A DNA stretch of 35,811 nt, taken from assembly GCA_029239905.1 (NCBI GenBank), contig JARBUB010000003.1, forward strand, positions 1-35,811, read 5' to 3'. Shown piece after piece: positions 23,292 to 31,556 of this stretch. Every line of letters begins with the position of its first letter. Within the stretch, counting starts at the first letter, position 1. The translations under genes and the position numbers were made by a program. The notes beneath the pieces are model-generated. The model was not told the DNA's origin and ran no database searches. It worked only from the letters and a program-made list of their open reading frames with translations. The stretch comes from Clostridia bacterium (lineage in GTDB: Bacteria; Bacillota; Clostridia; Lutisporales; Lutisporaceae).

Positions 23292-24044
23292 ATGGATTGG
23301 TATTCTAGAACAGAACTATTAATAGGTAAAGATGGCGTGGACAAGTTAAATAATAGCAAAGTTGCCATATTTGGCATAGGTGGTGTTGGCTCATATACTG
23401 CTGAAGCTTTGTGCAGAGCAGGTGTAGGAAATCTTGTTCTTATCGATTATGACGACATATGTTTAACAAACTTAAATAGACAGATTCATGCTACCAGAAA
23501 GACGGTTGGGAAATCAAAGGTAGACATGATGAAGGAAAGATTATTAGAGATAAATCCTAAAATTAATGTTATTACTTTTAAAGAGGAGTACAGCGAAAAA
23601 AACGCAGAAATGCTTTTAACATCAGATCTTGATTATGTTGTTGATGCAATTGATATGGTAACAGCAAAGCTTGATTTGATTATTAGAAGTCAGCAAATGA
23701 ATATTCCAGTTATAAGCTGTATGGGAGCTGGCAATAAATTTGACACTACGAAGATAGAGATTACTGACATACACAAAACTTCAATGTGTCCACTAGCGAG
23801 AGTTATTAGGCAAGAACTCAAAAAGAAAGGGATCAAAAAACTAAAGGTAGTTTTTTCTACTGAACAGCCGGTAACACCGATTGAAACAGAGAAAAACTGC
23901 AAGAACAATTGTGTTTGCAGCAATAAAGATCTTGCAAAGTGCAATCATAGGAGACAAATTCCTGGAAGCATTTCCTTTGTACCTTCTGCCTTTGGATTGA
24001 CACTTGCTTCGGCAGTTGTGAGAGACCTATTAGGATTAAAATAA
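23292..24044 (+). CDS. tcdA: tRNA threonylcarbamoyladenosine dehydratase (ThiF/E1-like)
   Basis: VAIFGIGGVGSYTAEALCRAGVGNLVLIDYDDICLTNLNRQIHA; SISFVPSAFGLTLASAVVRDLL. Confidence 0.93.
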   Translation: MDWYSRTELLIGKDGVDKLNNSKVAIFGIGGVGSYTAEALCRAGVGNLVLIDYDDICLTNLNRQIHATRKTVGKSKVDMMKERLLEINPKINVITFKEEYSEKNAEMLLTSDLDYVVDAIDMVTAKLDLIIRSQQMNIPVISCMGAGNKFDTTKIEITDIHKTSMCPLARVIRQELKKKGIKKLKVVFSTEQPVTPIETEKNCKNNCVCSNKDLAKCNHRRQIPGSISFVPSAFGLTLASAVVRDLLGLK

Positions 24045-24089
24045 TATTATATTGATAAAAAATAGACGTATTATGTGAAGCATAAAATA

Positions 24090-24117
24090 TTGACAAAGAT
24101 ATATAAAGTTATATAAT
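24090..24117 (+). promoter_or_regulatory. SigmaA-type promoter of the CsoR-family operon
   Basis: TTGACA-N16-TATAAT. Confidence 0.8.
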
Positions 24118-24127
24118 TAGATTATAG

Positions 24128-24144
24128 ATACCACTGGGGGGTAT
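24128..24144. promoter_or_regulatory. CsoR/CstR-type operator
   Basis: ATACCACTGGGGGGTAT: ATACC...GGTAT inverted repeat with central G tract, between promoter and RBS. Confidence 0.75.
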
Positions 24145-24157
24145 GGGAGGATTGGCC

Positions 24158-24442
24158 ATGGAAGAAAATCAAATAACTCGAGATGAACTTCTAAGCAGGC
24201 TAAAAAAAATTGAAGGCCAAGTAAAAGGCATTCAAAGAATGATAGAAGAGGAAAAGTGCTGTACTGATGTTATGGTGCAAATTTCTGCTATAAGATCTGC
24301 TATCAATAAGGTCGGGGGGATTATGATAGAGAAATATATCACGGAATGTATGCAGAGTGGATTAAAAGCCTCCATACAACATTCTGAGGTAGACGCTAAT
24401 GTTAAGAGTGTAATTGACACCATCGTGAAATATGTTAGATAG
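24158..24442 (+). CDS. CsoR/CstR/FrmR-family transcriptional repressor
   Basis: LLSRLKKIEGQVKGIQRMIEEEKCCTDVMVQISAIRSAINKVGGIMIEKYITECMQSG. Confidence 0.93.
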   Translation: MEENQITRDELLSRLKKIEGQVKGIQRMIEEEKCCTDVMVQISAIRSAINKVGGIMIEKYITECMQSGLKASIQHSEVDANVKSVIDTIVKYVR

Positions 24443-24456
24443 ATAGGGAGAATACT

Positions 24457-24894
24457 ATGAAACAAACAGGGATAGTAGTAGGGTTAGAAGGGGACAAAGC
24501 AAAAATCAAAATGCAAAGACACACTGCCTGCGGTGACTGTGGGGCTTGTCAAGTAAGTAAAAATCAACTGACTTTGGTTTTGGATGCTGAGAATAATGTG
24601 GGGGCTAAAACCGGAGACTTTGTTGAGGTAGACTTAGAAACTGTAGATTTTCTCTCAGCAGTAATGTTAATGTATGTAATTCCTTTAATAACACTAATAG
24701 TAGGTATTTTTGCTGGATACTATGGCATGTTGGCCTTAGGCATAGAGGATAGATCAGCACAAGGCTTTGGAGCTGTAATAGGTATTCTCGCAGCGGCTAT
24801 GATATATTTGATAATCAAGTTAAAAGAAGGTAAGCTGCAAGGCATGAAGAAGTACAAACCAGCAATTACAGGTATCATAAATAAAGACGAGTAA
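24457..24894 (+). CDS. RseC/MucC-like SoxR-reducing-system protein
   Basis: N-terminal TACGDCGACQ cysteine motif then two TM helices. Confidence 0.85.
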   Translation: MKQTGIVVGLEGDKAKIKMQRHTACGDCGACQVSKNQLTLVLDAENNVGAKTGDFVEVDLETVDFLSAVMLMYVIPLITLIVGIFAGYYGMLALGIEDRSAQGFGAVIGILAAAMIYLIIKLKEGKLQGMKKYKPAITGIINKDE

Positions 24895-24910
24895 GTAAAG
24901 GAGAATGAAA

Positions 24911-25234
24911 ATGAGTAATGTAACAGCAGTAACTTCAAACAATTTTGAAAACGAGGTATTAAAGTCCGATATTCCTGTATTGGTTGATTTCTGGGCAGCT
25001 TGGTGCGGACCTTGCAGAATGTTGACTCCTGTAATAGACCAACTAGCGGAACAGTATGCAGGGAAGGTTAAGGTAGTAAAGTTAAATGTAGATGAAAACC
25101 CTGAAATATCTGGGAAATATCAAATTTTGAGTATACCAACTGTATATCTATTTAAGAATGGCGGCAAGGTTGAAGAATTGGTAGGCGCTAGACCAAAGCA
25201 AAGCTTTGAAGAAATGATAAATAAGCACGCTTAA
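24911..25234 (+). CDS. trxA: Thioredoxin
   Basis: VLVDFWAAWCGPCRMLTPVIDQLA; SIPTVYLFKNG; ATG 24911 fits AAAGGAG spacing (24905 possible). Confidence 0.97.
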   Translation: MSNVTAVTSNNFENEVLKSDIPVLVDFWAAWCGPCRMLTPVIDQLAEQYAGKVKVVKLNVDENPEISGKYQILSIPTVYLFKNGGKVEELVGARPKQSFEEMINKHA

Positions 25235-25268
25235 TAATTACATTTAAAAAGATAATAAACATTGTTAT

Positions 25269-25304
25269 AATATAGGTAGATGTGATAATGCATCTACCTA
25301 TATT
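25269..25304 (+). terminator. Terminator-like hairpin after trxA
   Basis: AATATAGGTAGATG-TGATAATG-CATCTACCTATATT then AATTTTG. Confidence 0.65.
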
Positions 25305-25358
25305 AATTTTGTTATATATATCAGCCACTTTTACTAAAAGAATTGCGGGGTGCAGAAG

Positions 25359-26774
25359 ATGACAATGAATTTGATTTATAAATCAATCATAGAAACCATA
25401 ATACAGAATATAGATGTTGGTATTCACGTCATAGATGACAAAGGCACTACCGTCATATACAACCAAGCCTTAGGGGATATGGAAGGTCTTCAAATCAATG
25501 ACGTAGTAGGAAAGAAGCTTTTAGATATATTTCCTAGCTTAACAGCTGAAACCAGTACTTTATATAGGGTTTTGAATTCTAGAAAGCCCATTTATAATAC
25601 AAGGCAGACTTATCTAAATAAACACGGAAAGCAGATAAAAACGATAAACAGCACAATACCAGTAAAGATTACGGCATCCAAATATGGGGCTTTGGAAATA
25701 GCCAAAGATATTACCAAGGAACAAGAGTTATCCAAAAGAGTTGAGTATTTGCAGCATGAACTTGCAACAAAGGAATTAGAAGACGATAAATTGAAGGGCT
25801 ATACATTCAAGAGTCTTATGGGCGAGGATGAGAAATTTCAGGCAAGTATCAGCATAGGTAAAAAAGCAGCTAATTCAGCTTCTACTGTACTAATATACGG
25901 AGAAACAGGAACTGGCAAGGAGCTTTTTGCGCAGAGCATACACAATGAAAGCATCAGGAGCGATAAGCCGTTTATTGCACAGAACTGTGCAGCACTACCC
26001 GAAACCTTATTAGAAGGGATATTATTTGGTACTGTAAAAGGCAGCTTTACTGGAGCAATTAACAGACCGGGGTTGTTTGAGCAAGCTAGCGGCGGCACAT
26101 TATTGCTGGATGAAATCAATTCCATGGGATTGCCTCTTCAAGCAAAGCTTTTACGTGTATTGCAGGAAGGCTATGTAAGAAGAGTAGGCGGATTAAATGA
26201 AATACCTCTAGATACGAGAATAATTGCAACTACCAATGAAGATCCACAAGAGTTGGTGAACAAAGGGCTTTTACGTAAGGATCTTTACTATAGATTAAAT
26301 GTTATTGCCCTGCACATACCGCCTCTACGCGAGCGCAAGAAAGATATACCAGCCCTAGTAGACCACTTTATCAAGAAATATAATGTCAGGCTGAAAAAGG
26401 ATATTTGGTATTTGGCAAATGATGTAAAAGAAGCATTTTTACATCATGATTGGCCAGGGAACGTAAGAGAGTTGGAGAATTTAATAGAAAGTGCAATGAA
26501 CATGGTAAACAATGAACACATTATTAAGCCAGAGCATTTTTCTTATGAAATATATCATAAAATGTTTTCAAATATCCAGAACACATACAGCATCAAAATG
26601 GAGGAAAGCAAATCCTTGGATGATATATTAGAGCAGATTGAGAGAAGCTTAATTAGTGAAGCAATGACAAGTTGCGACAGAAACATATCAAAAAGTGCTG
26701 AAAAGCTAGGAATCAAACGCCAAACCTTACAGCACAAATTAAAGAAATATGGAATGTTAAATGAAGAGGAATAG
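25359..26774 (+). CDS. PAS-domain sigma54-dependent transcriptional activator (RocR-like)
   Basis: PAS N-terminus; IYGETGTGKELFAQSIHNES, GSFTGA, GGTLLLDEIN, HHDWPGNVRELENLIES; Fis-type HTH at C-terminus. Confidence 0.93.
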   Translation: MTMNLIYKSIIETIIQNIDVGIHVIDDKGTTVIYNQALGDMEGLQINDVVGKKLLDIFPSLTAETSTLYRVLNSRKPIYNTRQTYLNKHGKQIKTINSTIPVKITASKYGALEIAKDITKEQELSKRVEYLQHELATKELEDDKLKGYTFKSLMGEDEKFQASISIGKKAANSASTVLIYGETGTGKELFAQSIHNESIRSDKPFIAQNCAALPETLLEGILFGTVKGSFTGAINRPGLFEQASGGTLLLDEINSMGLPLQAKLLRVLQEGYVRRVGGLNEIPLDTRIIATTNEDPQELVNKGLLRKDLYYRLNVIALHIPPLRERKKDIPALVDHFIKKYNVRLKKDIWYLANDVKEAFLHHDWPGNVRELENLIESAMNMVNNEHIIKPEHFSYEIYHKMFSNIQNTYSIKMEESKSLDDILEQIERSLISEAMTSCDRNISKSAEKLGIKRQTLQHKLKKYGMLNEEE

Positions 26775-26814
26775 AAATAGAAAAAGGCTTTAATAGCCTT
26801 TTTCTATTTCTATT
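26770..26814. terminator. Bidirectional terminator between convergent genes
   Basis: 20-bp perfect inverted repeat AATAGAAATAGAAAAAGGCT-TTAAT-AGCCTTTTTCTATTTCTATT. Confidence 0.88.
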
Positions 26815-27731
26815 ACATTTGCCAACTTCTCACCTGCAATATATCTTTTTAGGTTATTATAGATAATATCAAATCTTCTTTCGTTTCTCATCTCGGATAT
26901 CCAAGAATTATGAGGCGTAATGATTATATTATCCAGATTCCAGAGGGCACTATCAGGAGGAAGTGGTTCTTCTTCAAATACGTCTAGAGCAGCACCTCTG
27001 AGGTTGCCTAAGCCAAGTGCTTCAATCAGAGCAGATTCTTTTATAACACTGCCTCTTGAGATATTAATTAAGCAGGCCCCCTTTTTAAAATGACTTAGGG
27101 TAGCTTCATTAATTAAGTGATAGGTTGCTTCTGTTGACGGTATAGAAAGTATAACAACATCTGATTGTGCTAATGCCTGATTTAGCTCAGTCATTTTATA
27201 GCAGCTGTTAAAATGCGTTATACTCTTACCTGTTGTATTGATACCAATTATATTTACATCAAAGCCCTGTAGTCTTTTGGCAGCCTCTGAAGCAATACTT
27301 CCAGTACCCACAAAACATACAGTCTTATTATATAACTCTAATAATGATGTATCCATCTGCCATTTTCTTTCGCTTTGCTTTTGGTATAAGCTCTTACTGT
27401 TTTTTAGCAGTTCAAGTATTTTCATAACGATCCATTCACCCATAGGGATGGAATAGCCAGAACGATTGTTTGTTACCAGAATATCGTGTTCTTTCACCTT
27501 ATCCTTTGGCACCTGATCGATACCAATACTCGAAAGTTGAATCCATTTCAGCTGTTTCAACTTGGAGATATCTAGTTTCTCGAAAGGGTTATAACAGACA
27601 AGTACATCAATATCAGAAATATCCCCAGTATTAGAGACAACATGCTCATCAACGTAAATGAGTTCATACCCTAGTTCCTTTATAGCATTCATTTTCTCAG
27701 TGCCATAGTTATAAGTAAACAAAGCTTTCAT
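26790..27731 (-). CDS. D-isomer-specific 2-hydroxyacid dehydrogenase
   Basis: VGTGSIASEAAKRLQG NAD-binding, CLINISRGSVIKESALIEAL, DVFEEEPLP, IITPHNSW. Confidence 0.93.
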   Translation of the reverse strand: MKALFTYNYGTEKMNAIKELGYELIYVDEHVVSNTGDISDIDVLVCYNPFEKLDISKLKQLKWIQLSSIGIDQVPKDKVKEHDILVTNNRSGYSIPMGEWIVMKILELLKNSKSLYQKQSERKWQMDTSLLELYNKTVCFVGTGSIASEAAKRLQGFDVNIIGINTTGKSITHFNSCYKMTELNQALAQSDVVILSIPSTEATYHLINEATLSHFKKGACLINISRGSVIKESALIEALGLGNLRGAALDVFEEEPLPPDSALWNLDNIIITPHNSWISEMRNERRFDIIYNNLKRYIAGEKLANVIEIEKGY

Positions 27732-27939
27732 AATCTCACCTCAATGCTTCAATTTAGATATATCATTATTATATTACAAAATCATTTAGAAAACCAAATC
27801 CCTAATTTTTAGAGCCTGATACGGATATATCTTTTGGTGTCATGGAACGGTGTAGCTAGATTCAAAAAAAAGGGGAATTTGCGGCTGCTTTTATACATAA
27901 TAGATATAAAAATTGAAATTTATTAATGACCAGGTAATA

Positions 27940-28082
27940 AATGTGATATAATATAACGAGGCAAAAAGATGTCCCCCACTTCTATAAGTGGTGGGTTCCA
28001 ATTTCGTATATGGCAGTGGGCATATATCCCCCGCCTCGTTGAAACGCTCGGGTAGTTTTTTTGCAATAGTGCAAAAAAACCT
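27940..28082 (+). ncRNA. Candidate structured intergenic RNA or relict IS200/IS605-type end
   Basis: Extended -10 TGATATAAT, then ACGAGGC...GCCTCGT closing arms enclosing CCCCCACTT-CTATA-AGTGGTGGG and TATATG...CATATA, then TTTTTTT. Confidence 0.45.
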
Positions 28083-28141
28083 CATTAAAATCTTGTTATA
28101 ATATGATTTAAATTGGGAAAATAGTACAGGAGGAAGTCAGA

Positions 28142-29476
28142 TTGAAAATAAATGAAGTACATATAAAAGATGTGCTTCCGGGAAGCATAGCTGAGGAATT
28201 AGAAATAGAAAAAGGTGATAAGCTTGTATCAATAAATGGTGCAAGTGTATTAGATATAATAGAATACAAATACCTTATAACAGATGAATATTTGGAGCTA
28301 GAAATCAGGAAGCCTGACGGACAAATCTGGGAGTTTGAAATTGAAAAGGAATATGACGATGATTTGGGAATCATATTTGATGGTATTATAGATAATCCAA
28401 AGTCTTGTCATAACAAATGCATATTCTGTTTTATTGACCAAATGCCAAAGGGTATGAGGGAAACCTTGTATTTTAAGGATGATGATACTAGATTATCGTT
28501 TTTAATGGGAAATTTCATAACCTTGACGAATATGAAGCAATCAGAAATAGATAAGATCATAAGATATAGGATTAGTCCTATTAATGTCTCTGTACATACT
28601 ACAAACCCTGAACTCCGTGCTCAAATGCTGAACAACAAGAACGCTGTAAAAATAATGGATTATCTCAAGCTTCTGACAGAGAACGAAATTGAAGTTAAAG
28701 CACAAATCGTACTTTGTCCCGGCGTAAATGACGGAGTTGAGTTAGAGAGAACACTGCGTGATTTATCAAAAATGTATCCTTCACTCAGCACAGCGGCTAT
28801 TGTGCCCATAGGTCTTACAAAGTACAGAGAGGGGCTATATGATTTAAAGGAAGTTTCAAAGGAGAAGGCAGAAGAGATAATAAATCAGGTAGAAATACTC
28901 CAGAAGGAATTCTATGCTAAGATGGATACTAGATTTGGATTCTTATCAGATGAGTTTTATCTAATTGCAGAAAAGGAACTGCCTGATTATGATACATATG
29001 AGGACTTTAAACAGCTGGATAATGGTGTGGGCTTGATTACCTTGTTTAGAGACGAAATTACGAACTCCTTAGAACTATTAGAGAATAAGGATTATAACGT
29101 AGCAAACAAAAAACTTTATATAATAACTGGCAGCTATGCATATCCTATCATACAGGAAGCTGTAGAAGGTATAAAGGCAAGAGTACCAGCAATGAGTATC
29201 GAAGCAGTTGCAATTTCCAATGATTTCTTTGGGCATAGTGTGAAGGTGTCGGGGCTAACAACCGGACAGGATATCATAGCACAAATGAAAGGTAAAATCG
29301 AGGCAGGGACTGAAAACATTTTCTTAATACCTGACAGTATGCTTCGAAAAGACGAAGAAGTGTTTTTAGATGATCTGACGATAATTGACATCGAAAAACA
29401 GCTGGAAATCAAAATGTCTGTCTGTATGCAGGATGGCAGCGACTTAATTGAAAAGATACTGAATATAATTAAATAA
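28142..29476 (+). CDS. DUF512 radical-SAM-related protein with N-terminal PDZ-like domain
   Basis: N-terminal IKDVLPGSIAEELEIEKGDKLVSINGASV; CHNKCIFCFIDQMPKGMRETLYFKDDDTRLSFLMGNFITLTN; upstream of der. Confidence 0.93.
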   Translation: MKINEVHIKDVLPGSIAEELEIEKGDKLVSINGASVLDIIEYKYLITDEYLELEIRKPDGQIWEFEIEKEYDDDLGIIFDGIIDNPKSCHNKCIFCFIDQMPKGMRETLYFKDDDTRLSFLMGNFITLTNMKQSEIDKIIRYRISPINVSVHTTNPELRAQMLNNKNAVKIMDYLKLLTENEIEVKAQIVLCPGVNDGVELERTLRDLSKMYPSLSTAAIVPIGLTKYREGLYDLKEVSKEKAEEIINQVEILQKEFYAKMDTRFGFLSDEFYLIAEKELPDYDTYEDFKQLDNGVGLITLFRDEITNSLELLENKDYNVANKKLYIITGSYAYPIIQEAVEGIKARVPAMSIEAVAISNDFFGHSVKVSGLTTGQDIIAQMKGKIEAGTENIFLIPDSMLRKDEEVFLDDLTIIDIEKQLEIKMSVCMQDGSDLIEKILNIIK

Positions 29477-29607
29477 TATATGTTTTGCATGAAGTCAAAA
29501 TGTGCAAAATATTTTCCTTGGTTCATATGATGCGAAAAATACATCTTAATTAGTATTTTGCAACACATATAAAGATACATAAGAAAAGTTAAATTGGAGG
29601 TTTTATA

Positions 29608-30921
29608 ATGGCAAAGCCAGTAGCAGCAATTGTAGGTAGACCTAATGTTGGCAAGTCCACATTATTCAATAAAATGGCAGGTAGAAGAATTTCAATCGTA
29701 GAGGATACACCGGGAGTAACAAGAGATCGTATTTATACAGAAGTAGAATGGTTGGACAAAAAGTTTACACTCATTGATACAGGGGGTATTGAACCCTACA
29801 GTGAGGATGTTATTATGGTCCAGATGAGAAGACAGGCAGAAATAGCTATTGAAATGGCACAAGTAATAATTTTTATCGTTGATGGTCAAGAGGGTATAAC
29901 TCCTGCGGATCAAGAAGTAGCTACTATGCTTCGCAAGTCCAAAAAGAAGATTATTCTCGTGGTAAATAAAATTGATGCGCCGAAATTTAAGGATAATGTA
30001 TATGAATTCTATAACCTAGGATTGGGTGAACCCATTGGAATTTCAGCTGCTCAACAATTAGGACTAGGGGATATGCTTGATGAGATATTAGCTGGGTTCC
30101 CAGAGTCAGATGAAGAAGACTATGATGAATTCACTACAAAGGTAGCTATTGTTGGTAAGCCTAATGTAGGGAAATCATCCTTGATTAATAAAATTATAGG
30201 TGAAGAAAGAGTAATTGTAAGTGATGTTGCTGGTACAACTAGAGACGCTATTGATACTCCTTTTGAGTTTGGCGAGGATAAGTATGTGTTTATAGATACG
30301 GCAGGAATGCGTAAGAGAAAGAAGATATTTGAGAACATTGAACATTATAGTGTAGTTAGATCTCTGACAGCTATCGAACGGTCAGATGTTTGCCTCATTT
30401 TAATTGATGCAGAGGAAGGCGTTACAGAGCAAGACACAAAGATTGCCGGCTTTGTTAATGAACAAGGAAGGGCAGCCATTATTGTAGTAAATAAATGGGA
30501 CCTTGTAGAAAAAGATGAAAAGACCATGAATAGATTCATTGAAGATATTAGAAGAGAACTGCCTTTTATGGCATATGCACCAACGATATTTATATCCGCT
30601 CTAACAGGGCAAAGAGTTACAAAGCTGTTTGACCTGATAAAGAGTGTATCTAACCAGCACGCTCTGAGAATTTCTACAGGAATGGTTAATGATATTATAA
30701 ATGAAGCAGTACTAATGAATCAGCCTGCAATATCAGGGGGCAGAAGACTTAAGATACTATATACAACACAAGTATCGGTTAAACCACCGACATTTGCATT
30801 GTTTGTAAATGATCCTGAAATACTGCATTTCTCCTACCAAAGATATTTAGAAAACCAACTCCGAAAATCCTTTGGATTTGAGGGAACGCCTATTAGATTC
30901 TTAATTAGAAAAAGAGATTAG
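29608..30921 (+). CDS. der: GTPase Der (EngA)
   Basis: Two G domains ([26 protein letters not shown]), NKID and NKWD, C-terminal KH-like domain. Confidence 0.98.
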   Translation: MAKPVAAIVGRPNVGKSTLFNKMAGRRISIVEDTPGVTRDRIYTEVEWLDKKFTLIDTGGIEPYSEDVIMVQMRRQAEIAIEMAQVIIFIVDGQEGITPADQEVATMLRKSKKKIILVVNKIDAPKFKDNVYEFYNLGLGEPIGISAAQQLGLGDMLDEILAGFPESDEEDYDEFTTKVAIVGKPNVGKSSLINKIIGEERVIVSDVAGTTRDAIDTPFEFGEDKYVFIDTAGMRKRKKIFENIEHYSVVRSLTAIERSDVCLILIDAEEGVTEQDTKIAGFVNEQGRAAIIVVNKWDLVEKDEKTMNRFIEDIRRELPFMAYAPTIFISALTGQRVTKLFDLIKSVSNQHALRISTGMVNDIINEAVLMNQPAISGGRRLKILYTTQVSVKPPTFALFVNDPEILHFSYQRYLENQLRKSFGFEGTPIRFLIRKRD

Positions 30922-30931
30922 GAGGATAGCC

Positions 30932-31546
30932 ATGGATTCAACAATAATATTCAAGTATGTATTGGTGAGTGTGATAGCTTATTTTCTAGGAAATTTTGCA
31001 ACCTCTTACATAGTGTCTATGCGTTCGGCACATATTGATATCAGAAAGCATGGGAGCGGCAATGCAGGAGCAACTAACGTTCTAAGGGTACTTGGTGCAA
31101 AAGCGGCAGCACTTACTTTTCTAGGTGATGCCCTAAAAGGGATAATAGCTGTATTAATAGGACGGTATTTAGTAGGCAGCAATGGTGCGCTTCTTGCCGG
31201 CTTATTCGTTGTAATTGGGCATAATTGGCCTATTACACTTGGATTCAAAGGTGGAAAGGGAGTTGCAACAACCATAGGGTCAATGCTTGCGATAAACCCT
31301 CTTCTAGTTTTGATTGTATTTGCAGTGGGAGTAGCCGTGTTAATGATAACAAAATATGTTTCTTTGGCATCCATCACAGGAATGGTGATTTTTCCAATTG
31401 CAATGATTGCTTTTAAGCAAAGCACAGAGTATGTCGCTTTTAGCTTAATACTTGCTTTAATAGCTATTTTTAAACATAGAAAGAATATAGTTAGATTAAT
31501 AAAGGGTACAGAATCAAAGATTGGAAATAAAACAAAAGCAGTTTAG
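30932..31546 (+). CDS. plsY: Glycerol-3-phosphate acyltransferase PlsY
   Basis: GSGNAGATNVLRVLG; GHNWPITLGFKGGKGVATT. Confidence 0.97.
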   Translation: MDSTIIFKYVLVSVIAYFLGNFATSYIVSMRSAHIDIRKHGSGNAGATNVLRVLGAKAAALTFLGDALKGIIAVLIGRYLVGSNGALLAGLFVVIGHNWPITLGFKGGKGVATTIGSMLAINPLLVLIVFAVGVAVLMITKYVSLASITGMVIFPIAMIAFKQSTEYVAFSLILALIAIFKHRKNIVRLIKGTESKIGNKTKAV

Positions 31547-31556
31547 GAGGGAACTA

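Noticed and set aside
27891-28085. 64-aa minus-strand ORF (MRFFCTIAKKLPERFNEAGDICPLPYTK...)
   Set aside because: Covers the structured intergenic locus; the reading frame most likely reflects the RNA or repeat sequence rather than a protein.
29134-29580. 148-aa minus-strand ORF
   Set aside because: Mostly antisense to the DUF512 gene; no homology-like motifs.
31006-31425. 139-aa minus-strand ORF
   Set aside because: Antisense to plsY, no recognisable protein features.
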